This document shows, one piece after another, positions 1 to 13,100 of a stretch of 64,000 nt of DNA. The notes below the pieces were generated by a model. That model was not told the origin of the DNA. It saw only the letters and a list, made by a program, of their open reading frames with translations, and made no database searches. The DNA is from Lepisosteus oculatus. Taxonomy: Eukaryota; Chordata; Actinopteri; Semionotiformes; Lepisosteidae. A program made the translations under genes and the position numbers. Each line of letters starts with the position of its first letter. The first letter of the stretch is position 1. The stretch lies in contig NC_090718.1 in the NCBI RefSeq assembly GCF_040954835.1, positions 11,237,532 to 11,301,531 on the forward strand, in the 5' to 3' direction.

Positions 1-3000
1 GACTGTACCCAGTTTAAGTCAAAGGTAATTTACCCAAAGAAGAGCATACATCTTTGTAGGAGATGTTACTGTAGCTCATACTAAATAAGAAATGCAGAGA
101 TATTTATTTACCTGTGTCCATCAAGAGGAATAAAAAGAAAACACCCTGTTGGTCTTCCATGATTTTAGAATATAATGTGTGTTTGTGGGATAAAATGAAA
201 TCTGTAAATCTTTCCTCAACAAACTGTAAACTGCCATATTATTCTGGGTTAGCTAAGGTCCAGACCTACATCCATATCCTCTGTAACACATGAAACTGGG
301 TTAGAAAGGGGAAACTATGTGCTCCACAACATGTGACGTACTGAATAATGCATAGAGCTTACCCTGATCAGGCTTACTTACCAGGTTTTAAGAATGCACT
401 ATAATGTCCTGATTTTTCTTTATGTTGTAGATGTAGAGTATAATGTAGGGTAGAATTTCTCTGACAATTAAGCAATACATTTTTACAACTTCTACAAGAA
501 TCGAGATGAGCCTGAATTCAAAAATACTTCCCATTAATTAAGCTCTCTATAATTGAATAATAAATAACACCAGGACAAGGCTGATACTAAATTGTTCCAA
601 AGTATAATAAATATTCTAGTGTTCTGGTACAATATTTTCCATATGCCCTGGAAAGCAACAGTTGCTTCGGCACTTGAAATTGACAAATTGAGTACAAGCC
701 AGAGCAACAAAAACAAAACACAACAAAGCAAAAAAAAAACTGTTAGCAAACCCCCACAAAGAAAATTCGAAATAAAAAAGAAATGACATACGTGCTTGAC
801 AGACACACAGTCTCGGGATTTCCCTCCTTGCATTCATGATCTGTTGGCTTGAAATGATTAGCCTGATCACTAACAAATGCCATTTTTCATCTGGAGAAAC
901 GTCTAATTCCTAGCCATGATTTTCTGTACCCAAAATCTAAAACTGAGGCCTGAATCGAAACATCCACCCACCCCTCAGTTGTAGAGTAGAAAATGCAGCA
1001 CTTGAAGAGGACCGCGTTTCATTTATTAGAGGCTTGCAGATTCTTCCTCAATGGACACCCTCGATCCAAGTTCACCACCATTGCAAACAAGTACAGATTA
1101 ATTCTGCAGCTTGCAGACTCGATGCTCTGCATTCAACTGGTGGTTGATTGATTACAAAATGTACAGGACAGAGCAGGGGATGTGAAAAACCAGAAGAGTG
1201 GAGTGTGGAATTGTGCATTGAAGTGAAGATATGAAGCTAATCTGACACATAGTCAATGAGCAATTGTGGATTTTTTTAAATGGGTACAGCACCCCAGACA
1301 GACTGATGTTTTCAAACCGTGGAAACAACATGTCAGAGAATTGTGCCCATTAACCTGAAGCAATAACACTAGAGTTTGGCCTCAGATGTACATTCAAAAA
1401 AATAATATTTAATGGACATTACACATTTCTCTGGTCGTCTTCTCATTTTCAGCCGTGTTCCAGTTGGTCTTTTCTGTCTCGTTACCGAAGTCAAAATTTC
1501 TAAATCCACAGCAGACAAAGGAAGACTGATTTAGGGCGTGTGCTTTTGTATCAAGGGTAGCACTGTTCCTTGAAGATAAAAATATATTTGGGGGAAACTG
1601 GTGAAGCCATGTATGTTTTGTTTTTTTTACGTAAATACAACAAATTCGAAGAGAAGCCAGCCAGTAATGTTACCATAGTCAAGACTTGAGCTGTCTTGAT
1701 TCATGAAGAAAGACTTTAATATGTCATAAATGTAGATCAGACAAACCCAGGCCTGGTGCCAACTGGGAACAAAGATGTTATTGCCTGTAAATCCTTTGTT
1801 GTGCATGAAAGACAAAGGCACTACTGTCATTCAGGTGACGTTCTCTGAAGGCCAAATACAAGTGCTCAAAGCCGTTAATTGACTGAAAAAAAAAGCCAAC
1901 AGCATATTTTCCATTGAAATAGTTTGCTTTTTCTACATAACGTATATACAGTACAATAGATGTACAATAGAATTGTACATGGGCCATGAATTTGTTTGTG
2001 CAACATATAAATGAGCACATTGTGCAAGTGTCAGAGAAGGTATAAATCAAGATTCTGGCACTTCTGAAACTAAAATTCAAAAATTAGTCTAGATTTGAAT
2101 ACTAGATTTATGCACCCTGTAGTCCATATAAGACACCATGCTATATGAATTTGGACTTATTTTTTTTTAACTATGACACCATCATGGATAATAAGTACAA
2201 TTTAATTTATCCACTCCTGTATGTAAGGCCAGACCTGAAACAACCTGTCATTGTAGAGTAGGTTAAGTGCAATTAAAAAGACAAACATTTTTAGAAAAAA
2301 AATAGTTTTTTTACATTTCTATTCAGTGGATTTTTTCTATCGCTCTGTCCATTAAGAAGCAGTGAGCAGTTAACTCTCTTAAATTGATATTCCGGGAGAG
2401 ATCCTTTAACATTCTCATCTAGATTGCCTAAATCTAGCAGGTTTAAATAGTATGCAATAATAAACTAAATAAACAAATAATGTCACTTGCACATACAGAC
2501 TAATTTCTTTTCGAAGGTATCGGCTATTGCTGTCCTAGAGTTTTGCTTTATTCGAGGAGTTTGCTAAAAAGGTTATGTGAGCATTTACTTTAAAACAAAT
2601 GCAACTGGTTATAAAGCAGGCTTGAGATATATCAGTGTCATTTAAATTCTGCTGCCACTTATTTTGGCAAGTCTGTGACATGCAATTCGCCCTTTGTGCA
2701 GAAATCCCTGGTCTGACTTCTGTATTATTAGCAAGTAGAGCTGTCAGCATCTTAAAATAAAAGCCTAGCCAATCATTGATGAAAAATTAAACTGAACACA
2801 AGCCAAAACCTTGTGTCACTCTTGTTTCACCTGACTCTGATCTCTGAATGTGAAAAAAGGGTCATAAGCCCTCGACAGCTGTTGTCTGTCCTCGTGGCAC
2901 TTTGAACTTGACAATGTCTTTTCTGAGCCGGTCTCAGATCTGCCCCAGGTACTGCAAAAAAAAATGTAACAATATTAATGATAATGATAATTTCAGGCAT

Positions 3001-4331
3001 TTCCTGCCAGGGGGAATGACTCCACAGCTTCGGGCCTGCTTGAACATGAAAGGATGTTTGATTCCAAAGCCAGAGATTGAAGGAACTGGGGCTCCAGATA
3101 AGAGCTCTGTGAAGCCCCTTTCTCACACTTTGCCCCTCATGCCCTTCCTGCAGTGCGCGGCAACAAAGCAAATTAGGTCCACTTTTAAAAAAATACCGTT
3201 CTTGTTTTAGAAATCGCAGACCGAAGCATGACTTGAAGCTTCACAATGGTCAGTTCACTCTGAAGTATTTCTTGGTTGAAGGCCTGAGATGTTTGTAACC
3301 ACCAAGCCTTGTTTTTGAGACCAGAATCCTCTCAAGACTCGGAAGTTCCAGCTGCACCTGTACATACTCTGACCTGTCCCTGAATGTGTAATGACTGCTG
3401 AATCTTACATCTTACTTTATAACTCGCAATATGCTTTATACTGAACTTTTTTTGGCCCTCTAATCCCATGAATATTTTGCGGTTAAGTAATTGTTTTGGA
3501 AGTAAGTTACCTTGGATAACTTACTTGGATAGTTGTAACGTCTGAATAAATTAATAATAATAACGGAGTGGCCTCCGAGGGAATTTTTATCAGAGCAGAA
3601 CAGGAATGTCTAAAGCATAACAGTGAATCACCCCTCAAAATTTCAACACATGCTTCGGTGGACATAGAATGCAGTACTGGCTTCTCAAATGAGTCATTGG
3701 TGCAGTTTTTAATTGAAGACCAGTTTGTCAGCAGGATGCAGTGAAGTGGACAGGTTACCACGAAGGGGTGGGTGACTGTGGGGTAACGACACTCACTTTA
3801 GTCCCAGATATAAAGTGGGTCTAAAGCTCCACTCTAATTAAAGATTAAGAACCCCACACACACAGTACAAAGGATTGGTCTCCAATTGCCTGGTAAAACC
3901 TGATTTCTTTAACTTTGTCTCACATTACTCATGTCTTTCCCTCCACCCACAACGCACTGTGGAACAGGAATACGTCTTCAGAAATCCTTTATACATTCAA
4001 TCCTGTTAGAAAAAATCATGCAGGGATCATATCTGTTTCGTGTGAGCCTTTATTTAATGTCGACACCCTTTATATATTAAAATGTATAAGTTCTCCACAT
4101 TAACAAAGGGAAAGAAAGAATTGTCTTAAGACCACAGACAAATCTACAGTCACACTCAGGTAATAATGTGCCTGAAAAAAACAGAACTACACAGGAAAAA
4201 GTTTCAGGTCACAAGAAGACATTTTCTTGTGTAGAATTAAAAAGAAGAGAAAAAATGCCATGTTTTAGTCACACGCAGAATGAAATATATTTGAAAATAT
4301 ACACAGACAAACAAAGACCTTTTCAGTCCAG
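1..4331. other. Stretch without a recognisable gene
   Basis: No convincing gene is visible. Reading frames are short and AT-rich with many homopolymers. On the minus strand at about 2,870-2,950 a frame reads DRLRKDIVKFKVPRG after an acceptor-like TTTGCAG. It is interrupted by stops on both sides, so it is at best a broken exon. The stretch around 1,000-1,140 is less AT-biased and could be a conserved non-coding element, but this cannot be shown from one sequence. Confidence 0.5.
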
Positions 4332-4559
4332 TTAGACATTCTCTAATGATGTGTCACTAATTAGTGACTCATTTTTAACAGGAGACAGATAAAGGTCTGA
4401 GGTGTCTATTTCATCCAGAAAATTCAGCTGCACGAACTCAGAGTTTGGAACGAAATGCTTCAACCTGTCAATGTCCCAAAAAGCCTTTTTTACAGAAAGA
4501 CTTGTTAGGAAAGGCCAGTCTGACTCAATGGTTTCCCACCATTCATTACTAAGTGGCAA
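4332..4559 (-). CDS. Possible terminal exon of an unrecognised minus-strand gene
   Basis: A minus-strand open frame of about 75 codons has protein-like composition. It contains NEWWETIESDWPFL near its start, DEIDTSDLYLSPVKNES in the middle and a stop after SLENV. There is no ATG at the beginning. Two acceptor-like AG sites (CAGCTTAG and CCACTTAG) lie at the 5' edge, as expected for an internal or last exon. An AATAAA signal on the same strand lies near 4,047-4,052, giving a 3' UTR of about 280 bases. I do not recognise the family, and no clear upstream exon was found within 5 kb. It could also be a retrocopy fragment or chance. Confidence 0.3.
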   Translation of the reverse strand: MPLSNEWWETIESDWPFLTSLSVKKAFWDIDRLKHFVPNSEFVQLNFLDEIDTSDLYLSPVKNESLISDTSLENV

Positions 4560-4611
4560 CTAAGCTGTTCCTAGGAGTATGCCTGTTCTTTTGAAATTCC
4601 CATAAAGAGTG

Positions 4612-4690
4612 GGCACTGGGTGGCCTGGTGGATTAATGCGTTGCCTTTATGCAATTATCCATTTCGACTACCAAATCATACACGTGAATT
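4612..4690 (+). repeat. tRNA-headed SINE-like fragment
   Basis: The piece begins GGGTGGCCTGGTGGATTAA, which resembles a polymerase III A box (TGGCCTGGTGG). An eroded B box, TTTCGACTACC, follows about 45 bases later. The wording of the A box is like the tRNA-like element on the minus strand in each array unit. It appears old and truncated. Confidence 0.35.
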
Positions 4691-4699
4691 AGGGACACA

Positions 4700-7600
4700 T
4701 CAAAGGGATTCAGGGAATTCATTCTAAGCTGGCTTGTCAGGGGGCTGGCTTCCCATACGTTGGGGGAAAGCGCTCAGCTCTTTTTCCATCCTGGAATTAT
4801 TCCATCCCAGGCACTCAGATCCACAGATGGACAGACAGCTATGGGCAGACACGGACAGTCACAGGCACAGAAAAAATGGGATGGCTTTAAAGTGGCTTGG
4901 TAGCCCAGTCTCGGCAAAGGTTCCAAGTTCCAAAAGTGAAGGTTGAACTTCCAAGCCATTACGACTAATCTTCTATTTCCAAATTTCGAATCGGTCATTT
5001 AAAACCAAGTCCGTGAGCACATATACAAATATTTTGGTCTTCATTTTCTTTTCTTAAACATGTGTTTTTGTTTTTAAAGCCGTTTGTAAATTTGCTGTCC
5101 GGCACTCTGCTTCGTTATACACACACACACAGAAACATTCTGACGCCGCTTAAAGAAATTAAAAATAACAAAAAGGTGTCCATCTCGCTGTTGTTCCCTT
5201 GACAGTCCACCGCCGAGTCACAAAAGAATTGTGAAGTGGGCCTGGAGACATTCCCCCCCTTTTGTCCACTAATGGCAGATTTATGACAATATGAATCATT
5301 ACCTTCAGAAAAAAGATTGGTGTGACAGACACGGAGGAACTCCCCTAATCCCCTAATTAAGGCTCTGGGAGCATTAAACCCCTCAGGGGCTTAAGAAGTG
5401 CAGTGGTAAGAGTAACTGCTGTAGGTAGGTGCCATTCCCACTGCGGCCATTTCACCCGGAGCGGTAGAGCCGGAGCCGTTCCCACGTTTCGGCTGTCATT
5501 CCGAAGGCCCCCACTGCAAGGGGAAGGGGCGAGCTGAGTGCCTGCCGCCAAGGCCTCTTAACATCAAGGCGTTTGAGCAGTAGAAGAATTTCAGTTCATT
5601 AGGAAAAGACTTCTTGTGCCGAGCGCCATTCTTCAGCGCTCCAGACAAGCCATCCAGACAAGTGAGCAGAGCGAGAGGACCGGACCACGACGCTGCAATG
5701 AGTGTAGAAACATATAGAACACGTGTGTTTACTGAATTATTTCAGATATAGTTCATACTGTAATTCAGACCAGAAATGCAGCAGTGTTTTTTTTTCTCTT
5801 GATAGAGAAGAACGATGTCTATTTTATTTTTGTTTTTTCAGCACGCACGAGCCGAGGAACATTTTCAAGCAAACAAACACTGGCTGGAACGAATGCAAAG
5901 ATTCCCAATGTGAGGAAACTGGTGGCGTCAAGGAATTAGGAATTTAAGCATCTGACCATCTTTTCCACTTTAAGCTGATGTTACAGTTCCATCATCTCCT
6001 TGACCAATATCCACAAATTTTTCCCTGCTTCTTTCTGCTTCCTGTACTCAAGAGATCCGTATCGCTGACTGAGAACAACTCTGCTTAGTTCCTCTCTCTA
6101 ATTAAGTGTGCTGACAGGCAATGTCAGTGTTTAGTGCTGTAAGAACCACCTTCAAAGGTCACTTTGTTTCAGACACCCTGTAACAAGTGAATGCTGGTCG
6201 AAGTAGAGCCGTCTGGTGGTGAACAGACAACTGCAAACTATCATACACTGTTCATATTTAGATCATTCATTTGTGAAATTAGTTTACAGACAATTAAAAC
6301 CCTGTATTCTGGCCTTTTCCACTGTTGTCTCAAGTCTCTTTTCCCACATAAATGTGTATACCCTTCCATTGAGAGCATAGCATTTTTACTATGCCTTAAC
6401 AGGATACTGTATCTCTTCCATAATCCAAAAGTAGGGCTTAATACTAAAGGAGAACTGAATTTTCTTCCTTTGAATAAGAAGTGGGCCGATGTAAGACCTT
6501 ATTTATTCCCTCACTGTCAAGAGAGATTTGTAAAGCGAAACAACGATGGGAAATTGATGCATTGATACATTGGGCTACAATACAAAAACCAGCAAAGCAA
6601 GGCCTAGATTATGGCCTGTCAGTTGCAATTTGTTAACCCAGTTCTTGGTGGAAAGTTTCCTCTGGGCGACAGAAAGATTCCACTGGTAGATGAAGAGGCT
6701 GGCTTGAAACATCCTTGGTTTGAAAAATGTGATTGGTAGAATACTGACTTTTAATCTTTGTTGTGTAGCTGTGCTAAAGACTGTCGTGGCTGGGCAAGAG
6801 AACTGTGTTTGTTAATGATAAGTTTTCGGATCTTTGATTTTATGAAGAACTAAGTCTTCAGCTTTATAGTTGAATTGTGTCCACGTCACTTATTGACCAG
6901 AGTTGCGAGGATACTTATTAATTTTCATATGCATGAAAACAAGCACAAATATGTACAGAAGATGAGTATAAAAGGCTCATGGTAATGTTTATGAGGACTG
7001 GACTTTTTTTTCTGAAGTCTTTTGCATGGCCAAATGCTTCCCGAAATATTTAATGCTCTTGTGTGCTTCTGACAACTGCTTTATTGTTGTAGGCAAGGAT
7101 TGGCTTTCATGGTATGTATTGTGCAAAAACGTTCTTTGTGTTAAATGGACAGGTGCCAGAAGGTTTTCAATTTCTCTTGACTGCTATTAAAAAAATACAG
7201 TAAACCCATTATATAATCTGATCGGCTGGAACCACTGCTAAGGCGCCAGGTTGTACTTTATACTTTTCAATTACTGTGCAGTCTCTGGCACCAGAAATGT
7301 AAAGAGACATATTTCAAAAGCTGTTAAAAGGAAGTGATCAGATTTGGTCAATGTGATATAGCAGCAAAGAGAAATAAAATATATAATTGTCCAGTTTATT
7401 TCTTACCTAAGAAATAAATGTTTCAGTGTAGCATATATCAGTGATTGGAACTGGTAACATCAGATGCAGAAGCAACACTTAGCGACATGTTTCTAATTGT
7501 GTTTATCAAGTTTTTAAATACAGTTTTGTTCATTCTTGTCAGTCACAATTTTGCTGTAGACTACACTAAAGTACAGTAGGTCCTTAGGTGATGTGAACTG

Positions 7601-8050
7601 AAGATCATTTTCTCGATTTGAAGGATTTATATTTATTATCATACAGAAAACAGCAGTCAAAATATTTATCAAGATATTGCCATGCTTAAAGTCAAATTGC
7701 TTTCTGTTTCCAAAACTGCAAAATGGAAAAGTGTGTATTTTAATTCAATGCTCATACTTGGCAAAGCCTATGTGTGTGGATATAAATCTGCTGTATGTGT
7801 CTGATAACGCAGCTCCACTTTATAAAATGTAATTAATTCTCCTCTAATGGCAAATCCTCAAGAAGATTAAAAATCTGCTCTCTCTGAGAGTGATAAGCAA
7901 ACAGAGAAACCTTTGAAAAATAAGACAATCACAAGATCTTTTTGTGCTGCCCTTTGTCTACTGGAGGCACATTTGCGAAGAGAAAGAAATGAACTGTCAG
8001 CCAGATTTTGTTGCTGATATTTTATTTGCTTGGTCCGGAGAAAGACATCA
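4700..8050. other. Stretch without a recognisable gene; possible conserved non-coding elements
   Basis: No gene is visible. Two sub-stretches look less random than their surroundings and could be conserved non-coding elements. At about 5,190-5,330 homeodomain-like ATTA and TAAT words sit among balanced sequence. At about 7,800-8,040 there are TAATTAATT, AGATTAAAAATCT and a long stretch free of homopolymers. A short CA microsatellite lies at 5,121-5,132. This is a composition-based impression only. Confidence 0.3.
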
Positions 8051-8058
8051 GCTGTGAT

Positions 8059-8210
8059 TTATGGTCTTTGGGAGACAAACAAATGAAAGACTCTTATGTA
8101 TTCATCAAGTTGTGACTTAGTGCCTTTTTCCTTTTGGGAGACATTGGAAGATCTTCTGGCAGTTCTGGAGAAAATAGTTGCTGGAGTTCCTCCCACAGTT
8201 TCTGTTATAG
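8059..8210 (-). other. Possible small terminal exon, unrecognised
   Basis: On the minus strand an acceptor-like CTATAACAG is followed by a frame reading KLWEELQQLFSPELPEDL, then a basic PKRKK stretch, then a stop. The frame is about 35 codons. The composition is protein-like, but the piece is short, has no partner exon that I can join with confidence, and adjoins a possible conserved non-coding element. Confidence 0.2.
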
Positions 8211-8374
8211 TATGTAGAAACCAAGTAATTTTAATAAGCCTACAGTATATTTTGTTTTTGCTGTTCATGTAGCTCTACTTTTTAATGAAAGGCTTGAGTA
8301 GAGCTTTCATTACAGGCGAAATTAACACGAAGAAACTGTCTCGCACATTGTGACAATATAACTAATAACTTATT

Positions 8375-8985
8375 TATAAAGAGCCTTTCCCCGGATGCTG
8401 TGCATAGTGATAAAGAAAAAGACTACGAAAGTACAACAAATAATAAAACGAAAAATGAAACACACAGGATAGAATTGAGGAATATCAGACATAAGCCATA
8501 GTAAAAAAGGGTGATTTTTTCATTTAGATATAAAGAGAGTCAAAGAATTTGTCTCTCAAAGAGTCGGAGGAAGGGCATTCCATAGAAGAGAAGCAGTGAC
8601 AGAACAGGCACAGTTGCCACAAGTCCGAGAGTTAGTGTTAATGTAGGTACAGTGAGTAGGAGACCAGCCTCAGATGAATGGAACCTACGAGAGGGAGTGT
8701 AAACATGGAGGTGATTTATGATGGAGCCATACAGACTCAATTCTTTCTCACATAGATAAAAAAGAATCAATTGACCCCCCATTTTGGTGAAAGGTAAATA
8801 AAGGATGCCATCTCTGCTCCAGGAGTGTTGTATAAATGTCTGACCCTGCGCTCTGATCCCAGGCTTCTCTCCCTGTCTGTGTGTCTCACGGAGAGCAAGT
8901 TGGGGTATGCAAAAAGACAAATTCCTAATACAATAAATTGTATATAGCCAATAAAGTGATCTTATCTTATCTTATTTTTGCAGTG
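8375..8985 (+). repeat. Old interspersed repeat ending in a LINE-like tail
   Basis: The first part (about 8,375-8,720) resembles a repeat often seen in ray-finned fish, with wording such as GGAAGGGCATTCCATAGAAG. The last part (about 8,740-8,985) ends in GCCAATAAAGTGATCTTATC followed by CTTAT repeats. That combination of an AATAAA near a short tandem tail is the usual 3' end of fish L2-like LINEs. No reverse transcriptase frame remains. The family assignment is a guess. Confidence 0.45.
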
Positions 8986-11079
8986 AGTGATATTTACAGT
9001 TAATTTTAGCCCTGCGTTTGGACAAATCTGAAGAAAAGTGTCAGCATCTGGATGGATCAACAATCACACAAACACAAAGGCTGGAATGTGCACAGACTAT
9101 ACTCTGTTGACAACAGGGAAATGCAGGATCAGTGAAATATCATCTTGGAAAGGGCCAAAGAGGAGAATGATTCATTAGCATCATTAACACAGATGACAGC
9201 TGGCTCAGGAAAGGATGGAGCAGTTTTGTTAGCAACATAGGCTACAAACAAGCAAGAAAGTGCCATTACGTCACCTTGTTTAGTGCAACAGAAAACAATT
9301 ATGCATTTTATTGACACATTGCAGAACTGCATCATATTCCATATAATTTTACATTCGTATTTATACTGTAAATATTAAACATAACATACTACCTAGTGGA
9401 AAACCGATAATGTTTTTTCATAGCTGATGTAGATATGGTAATAGATTTAATGTTTTCCTTTACTTTATACTTCAAGACAGGATCCTCTGAATTAAATATA
9501 CACCGTACCAACCAAGTTTCATCTAGTAAACTTTGCTTAACTTTGCCCTTGATTCTCTAGATATGTAGTCCTTTACTGCCCTCTACAGATGTTGTTAATA
9601 AGCCTCACTTCAGCACCAAATGGTTGTAAGAGTGGGATTTAACCTGTAATCAACACAAACTCTTTGGTTTACTTTTGATTTATTATGAAACATGCATGTA
9701 TCCCTGAAGAAAGAAGTGTCATCTGCAAAAGTAAGTGGTATTGCATTGTGGGAAGGCTGAAATATCGCCTCAATAGACAAAAATAAAACAAGCATTTAGG
9801 GTAATACAACACATGCTCTGGTTGAAGGACACCAGGAAAAAATACTGATTTTTAAACACTGCAGACACAGATGCTGGAAATTAAACTGAGAAACTGTATT
9901 AGAATATTCTGCAGAACTCTTTTCCCAAGAAAACAAGTTTTCCCATCTTGGCCTTAAGGATCGGGGTTCAAATATGTCTGTGTGGGGCTGTTCTTTCCAA
10001 GACAAACGATCAGTTTACACACATATTCTAATGGAGGTGTAATGTCCCCATAAACTATTCTACAATTCAATCTTAAAATATTAAAGGCACAGCTTCACTT
10101 CAGCTTGTCCACAGTATGTGTTGTCTGCACAGATGTGCACACTTTGAAAGAATATTTATGATACAATCAACTGGTAGTGATTTGTTTCTTGGGACTCCTC
10201 AGGGTTTCTTGATTGTAAATTAGTGGCATTAAAAATCAGTTCAGTTACATTTAGTAGTTGACATTTATTTAGAGAATACCAGTAAAAATAAAGCTTAAAC
10301 CAGCTAACAGTCAGAATTAAACACTGTATTAAGATCGGACTCTGGAGGGCAGTATAAACATGTACCTTTCGCTGGCTTCTGCACAATAAGGTGGGAGTTC
10401 CAACTCCTGATCCTGATCCAGCTCTTAAACATGTTGGAGGTTGTCTTGTATCCATTACATTACAGCCGATACATTCGTATAAAATTCCACACCTGTGAGT
10501 TGAAACAAAATTGCAAATGTTAGTTATGGCTTCACTTAAGTAATTGAATTTATTTGGAATGAAACCCAGCTGGTATATTGTGAGGTACAGAAAAAGAGTG
10601 CTAAAATACCTTAAAGGAAATTAAAGAAAATGGCATGAACATTTTGGGCTCTCAGACAACTAATGAAGATTTTTACATGTTGGTTTCTTAGTAATTTCAG
10701 CTTTCTTTCACTCAGTAAGGTTTTGTTTTTTTCTTCATTTCTACTTCTTTCTGCGGTTGGGTATCCCTACAATTCTGCAAGTGTTAAAGAAAGAGTGTCA
10801 AAGAGGCAGAGAGAATATTGTTCAAATGAGATGTGAAGAAGACTCTACAGCTCAAATGTTGTGCCTCCTTTCTTTTCAGGATGGAATAAACCCATTTTTA
10901 CCCATTCCTTTGCACCCGTTGCATGCCGATGCAGCTCCCTACTTAAACTTCTGTCTCACACATGCAGACCTTGAGACATTTTAAAATATTTTCACGTGAA
11001 ATAATTGAACATATAAGCGTTTTTTTTTTTAAGTGTAATAGGGTTAAGTGCTGATGGAAAATCAGCAAAAAGTATTTGC
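8986..11079. other. Stretch without a recognisable gene
   Basis: Nothing is supported here. On the minus strand at about 9,133-9,245 an acceptor-like TGTTTGTAG precedes a frame containing APSFPEPAVICVNDANES, which ends in a stop. No second exon or other support was found. The rest is AT-rich intergenic-looking sequence. Confidence 0.4.
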
Positions 11080-12350
11080 ACATGGGATGATGTAGTTTCT
11101 GAATGCTTGTATTCTTAATTTAACAAGGCAAGGCCTCTTCCACTGCTCATTTCACCCTGTACACAAGCTGATAGGGGTCTTTGAGTCCACTTGTTGCCAA
11201 ATGAAGATGGAGCAAAACTATTTGTTCAAAACATTTCATTGCAAATGAGCTTAATGTTACAGGATAGAAATCTTTTTACTCAACAAGTTTTTTTTATTGA
11301 TTGATAAAATTGCAGATGTTTTCCCACAAACACAGAACTGTAGATATGTACAGTGGCTTTTTGGAAAAGTTTACAGAATACAGGATTAGGTTGTTCTTGA
11401 CATTTCGGCACAGCGTGCCCTTCCAGATTTTCGAGTATTTATTTGGAAAAACACATGGCCCCCCCTTGTTCAGATGTTATAGTAAGGGGAGATGCACCAG
11501 TGAGCCCAATTACACATTGAAAATGGGTTCTGCTGGTCTGCTACTCTTGAACCAAGCAAAACAATTGTTCATTTACAGCGGGGTGTGTGCTGAAGCAAGC
11601 TGTTATGGGAGACCTGGTCAATCATGGTTTTGATACCACACCTTCTGCACATGATTTCTATTCCTTATGTTCTCCACCTTGGATTTATAACCTCTTTAAT
11701 CCTGTTTCAATTCTTCCTACATCTTCCTTTGAATCACTATTCCCCTTAATCTATCATTAGTTTTGAATGCCTGTTCTTTCTCCACCAGCAATTTTTTCCA
11801 TCTTTGAGGTCACCCAGGGCTTACTGTTTGCATAGATCATTTGTTTAGAGGGGATTACATTTAAATATAAAATATATATTGGAGAAAACAGCCTGGTCAT
11901 TAACACAATTACCTTCCATTGTACATGTACACTCAAAGCTTGGACACTTTCATGATCCCATGCATACACAATTCTCATCTTGGGCTTCACTGTTTTTAAA
12001 TTATTTCAGTACGATGTAATAAGTTTACAGATCATTTAGGTCAGATCATCCTGTCAGTAGTTTGATAAGAACTTTGGCATTCTTACGGTTTTCATAGCAG
12101 AGATCTAATTTTCTAAAACCTTTTGTGTAGCCTTTTACATATTGATAGTTAGGCTTAAGCAAACAGCCATTAAAATCTCCCAGAATTAATTTCAGGACAT
12201 CAAGTGATATTTACGCAAGGTCTTAAATTAATTTCAGAGGAAGTTTTATAATTAGCATCAGGAGGAATACACACAAGAGTTACGTACACCTTCCCAAACT
12301 CCCATGGCAGGTAGGTGTTAAAGAAACAGAGGGTATTTCCAGATCTGGAA
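11080..12350 (-). mobile_element. LINE-A fragment (L2/jockey-like, APE type), in unit 0
   Basis: Minus-strand frames, broken by many stops and shifts, follow the order of an APE-type LINE ORF2. At about 12,290-12,240 there is GKVYVTLVCIPPDAN (endonuclease). At about 12,150-12,060 there is YVKGYTKGFRKLDLCY. At about 11,870-11,765 there is NSKPWVTSKMEKI, the region before the reverse transcriptase. At about 11,190-11,130 there is a remnant of the first RT block, LVYRVK. The same segments occur in LINE-A of units 1 and 2, but this copy is clearly more diverged and lacks the RT core and 3' end. Confidence 0.8.
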
Positions 12351-12399
12351 AGTTTAAGGCGTTAGATTAAAATGTTTGTGCTTTACCATGTTAAACATC

Positions 12400-13100
12400 T
12401 GAGTTCAATTTAAAAGACCTGCAGTCGCACAGGTGTCTTGTTCTACTACTGAGTGAGCCTGTGCTGCCATGGTCCTGTCAATACTAGTGTTCATCTACAG
12501 GTCTTAGGATATTTAATCTGTGCAGTGGTGGTGTGACAACTACATAACTGAAGCTTGTTGGTTACTGCAAAGTCTGGCCTAACCAGTATATCCCCCAAAT
12601 TCCCTCATTATACAGATTACAATCTAGCAATTTTCCTCCAGGTGGCACTGTTGCCTAAGAAAACTATCCCTCAACGCGCCCTGTTGTTAACAATTCCTGT
12701 CCTCCCACTGGTCTTCAGCTCAAAACAGATTATCTAGTGGTACCACAACTCATTTTGTTCATAGAAGATGGAGTTCATAGATGGTAATTTTATTGCACAA
12801 ACATGATACAGTTTTCACTGGATTAAGGACATGACAGGTCAGAGGATCACCATACAAACCAGATATCTTTGTTCCCCTTTACAGACACAGTGTTGAGGAT
12901 GTCCCATTCCTCTTGTAGAGCTTCAGCTGCTGACCTCCATTCTTCCCACCTGAACATGGCTCCACCTTAGGACAGACCCACAGCCACCTCTCCTTTGTCT
13001 CTTGGAAAGGAAGGGGTTACATGACCAAGTCCTGACACTGTTCGTCAATGTAGCATTGTCTCAGAATAACGGGTCAATACAGTCCCGTTATGCCAGCAAT
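12400..13100. repeat. Unit 0: decayed tail of the tandem unit
   Basis: By eye 12,400-12,450 matches unit 1 near 24,135-24,190. The stretch 12,455-12,960 matches unit 1 near 26,155-26,720. The stretch starting at about 13,090 matches the start of unit 2. Parts of unit 1 between those blocks are missing. The segment 12,846-12,960 is much better preserved than its flanks and matches the terminal exon of candidate gene D. Unit 0 shows that the array once extended further to the left or that an older copy preceded it. Confidence 0.75.

Noticed and set aside
6191-6565. 124-codon plus-strand frame
   Set aside because: The composition is like random AT-rich sequence, and no splice, promoter or poly(A) support was seen.
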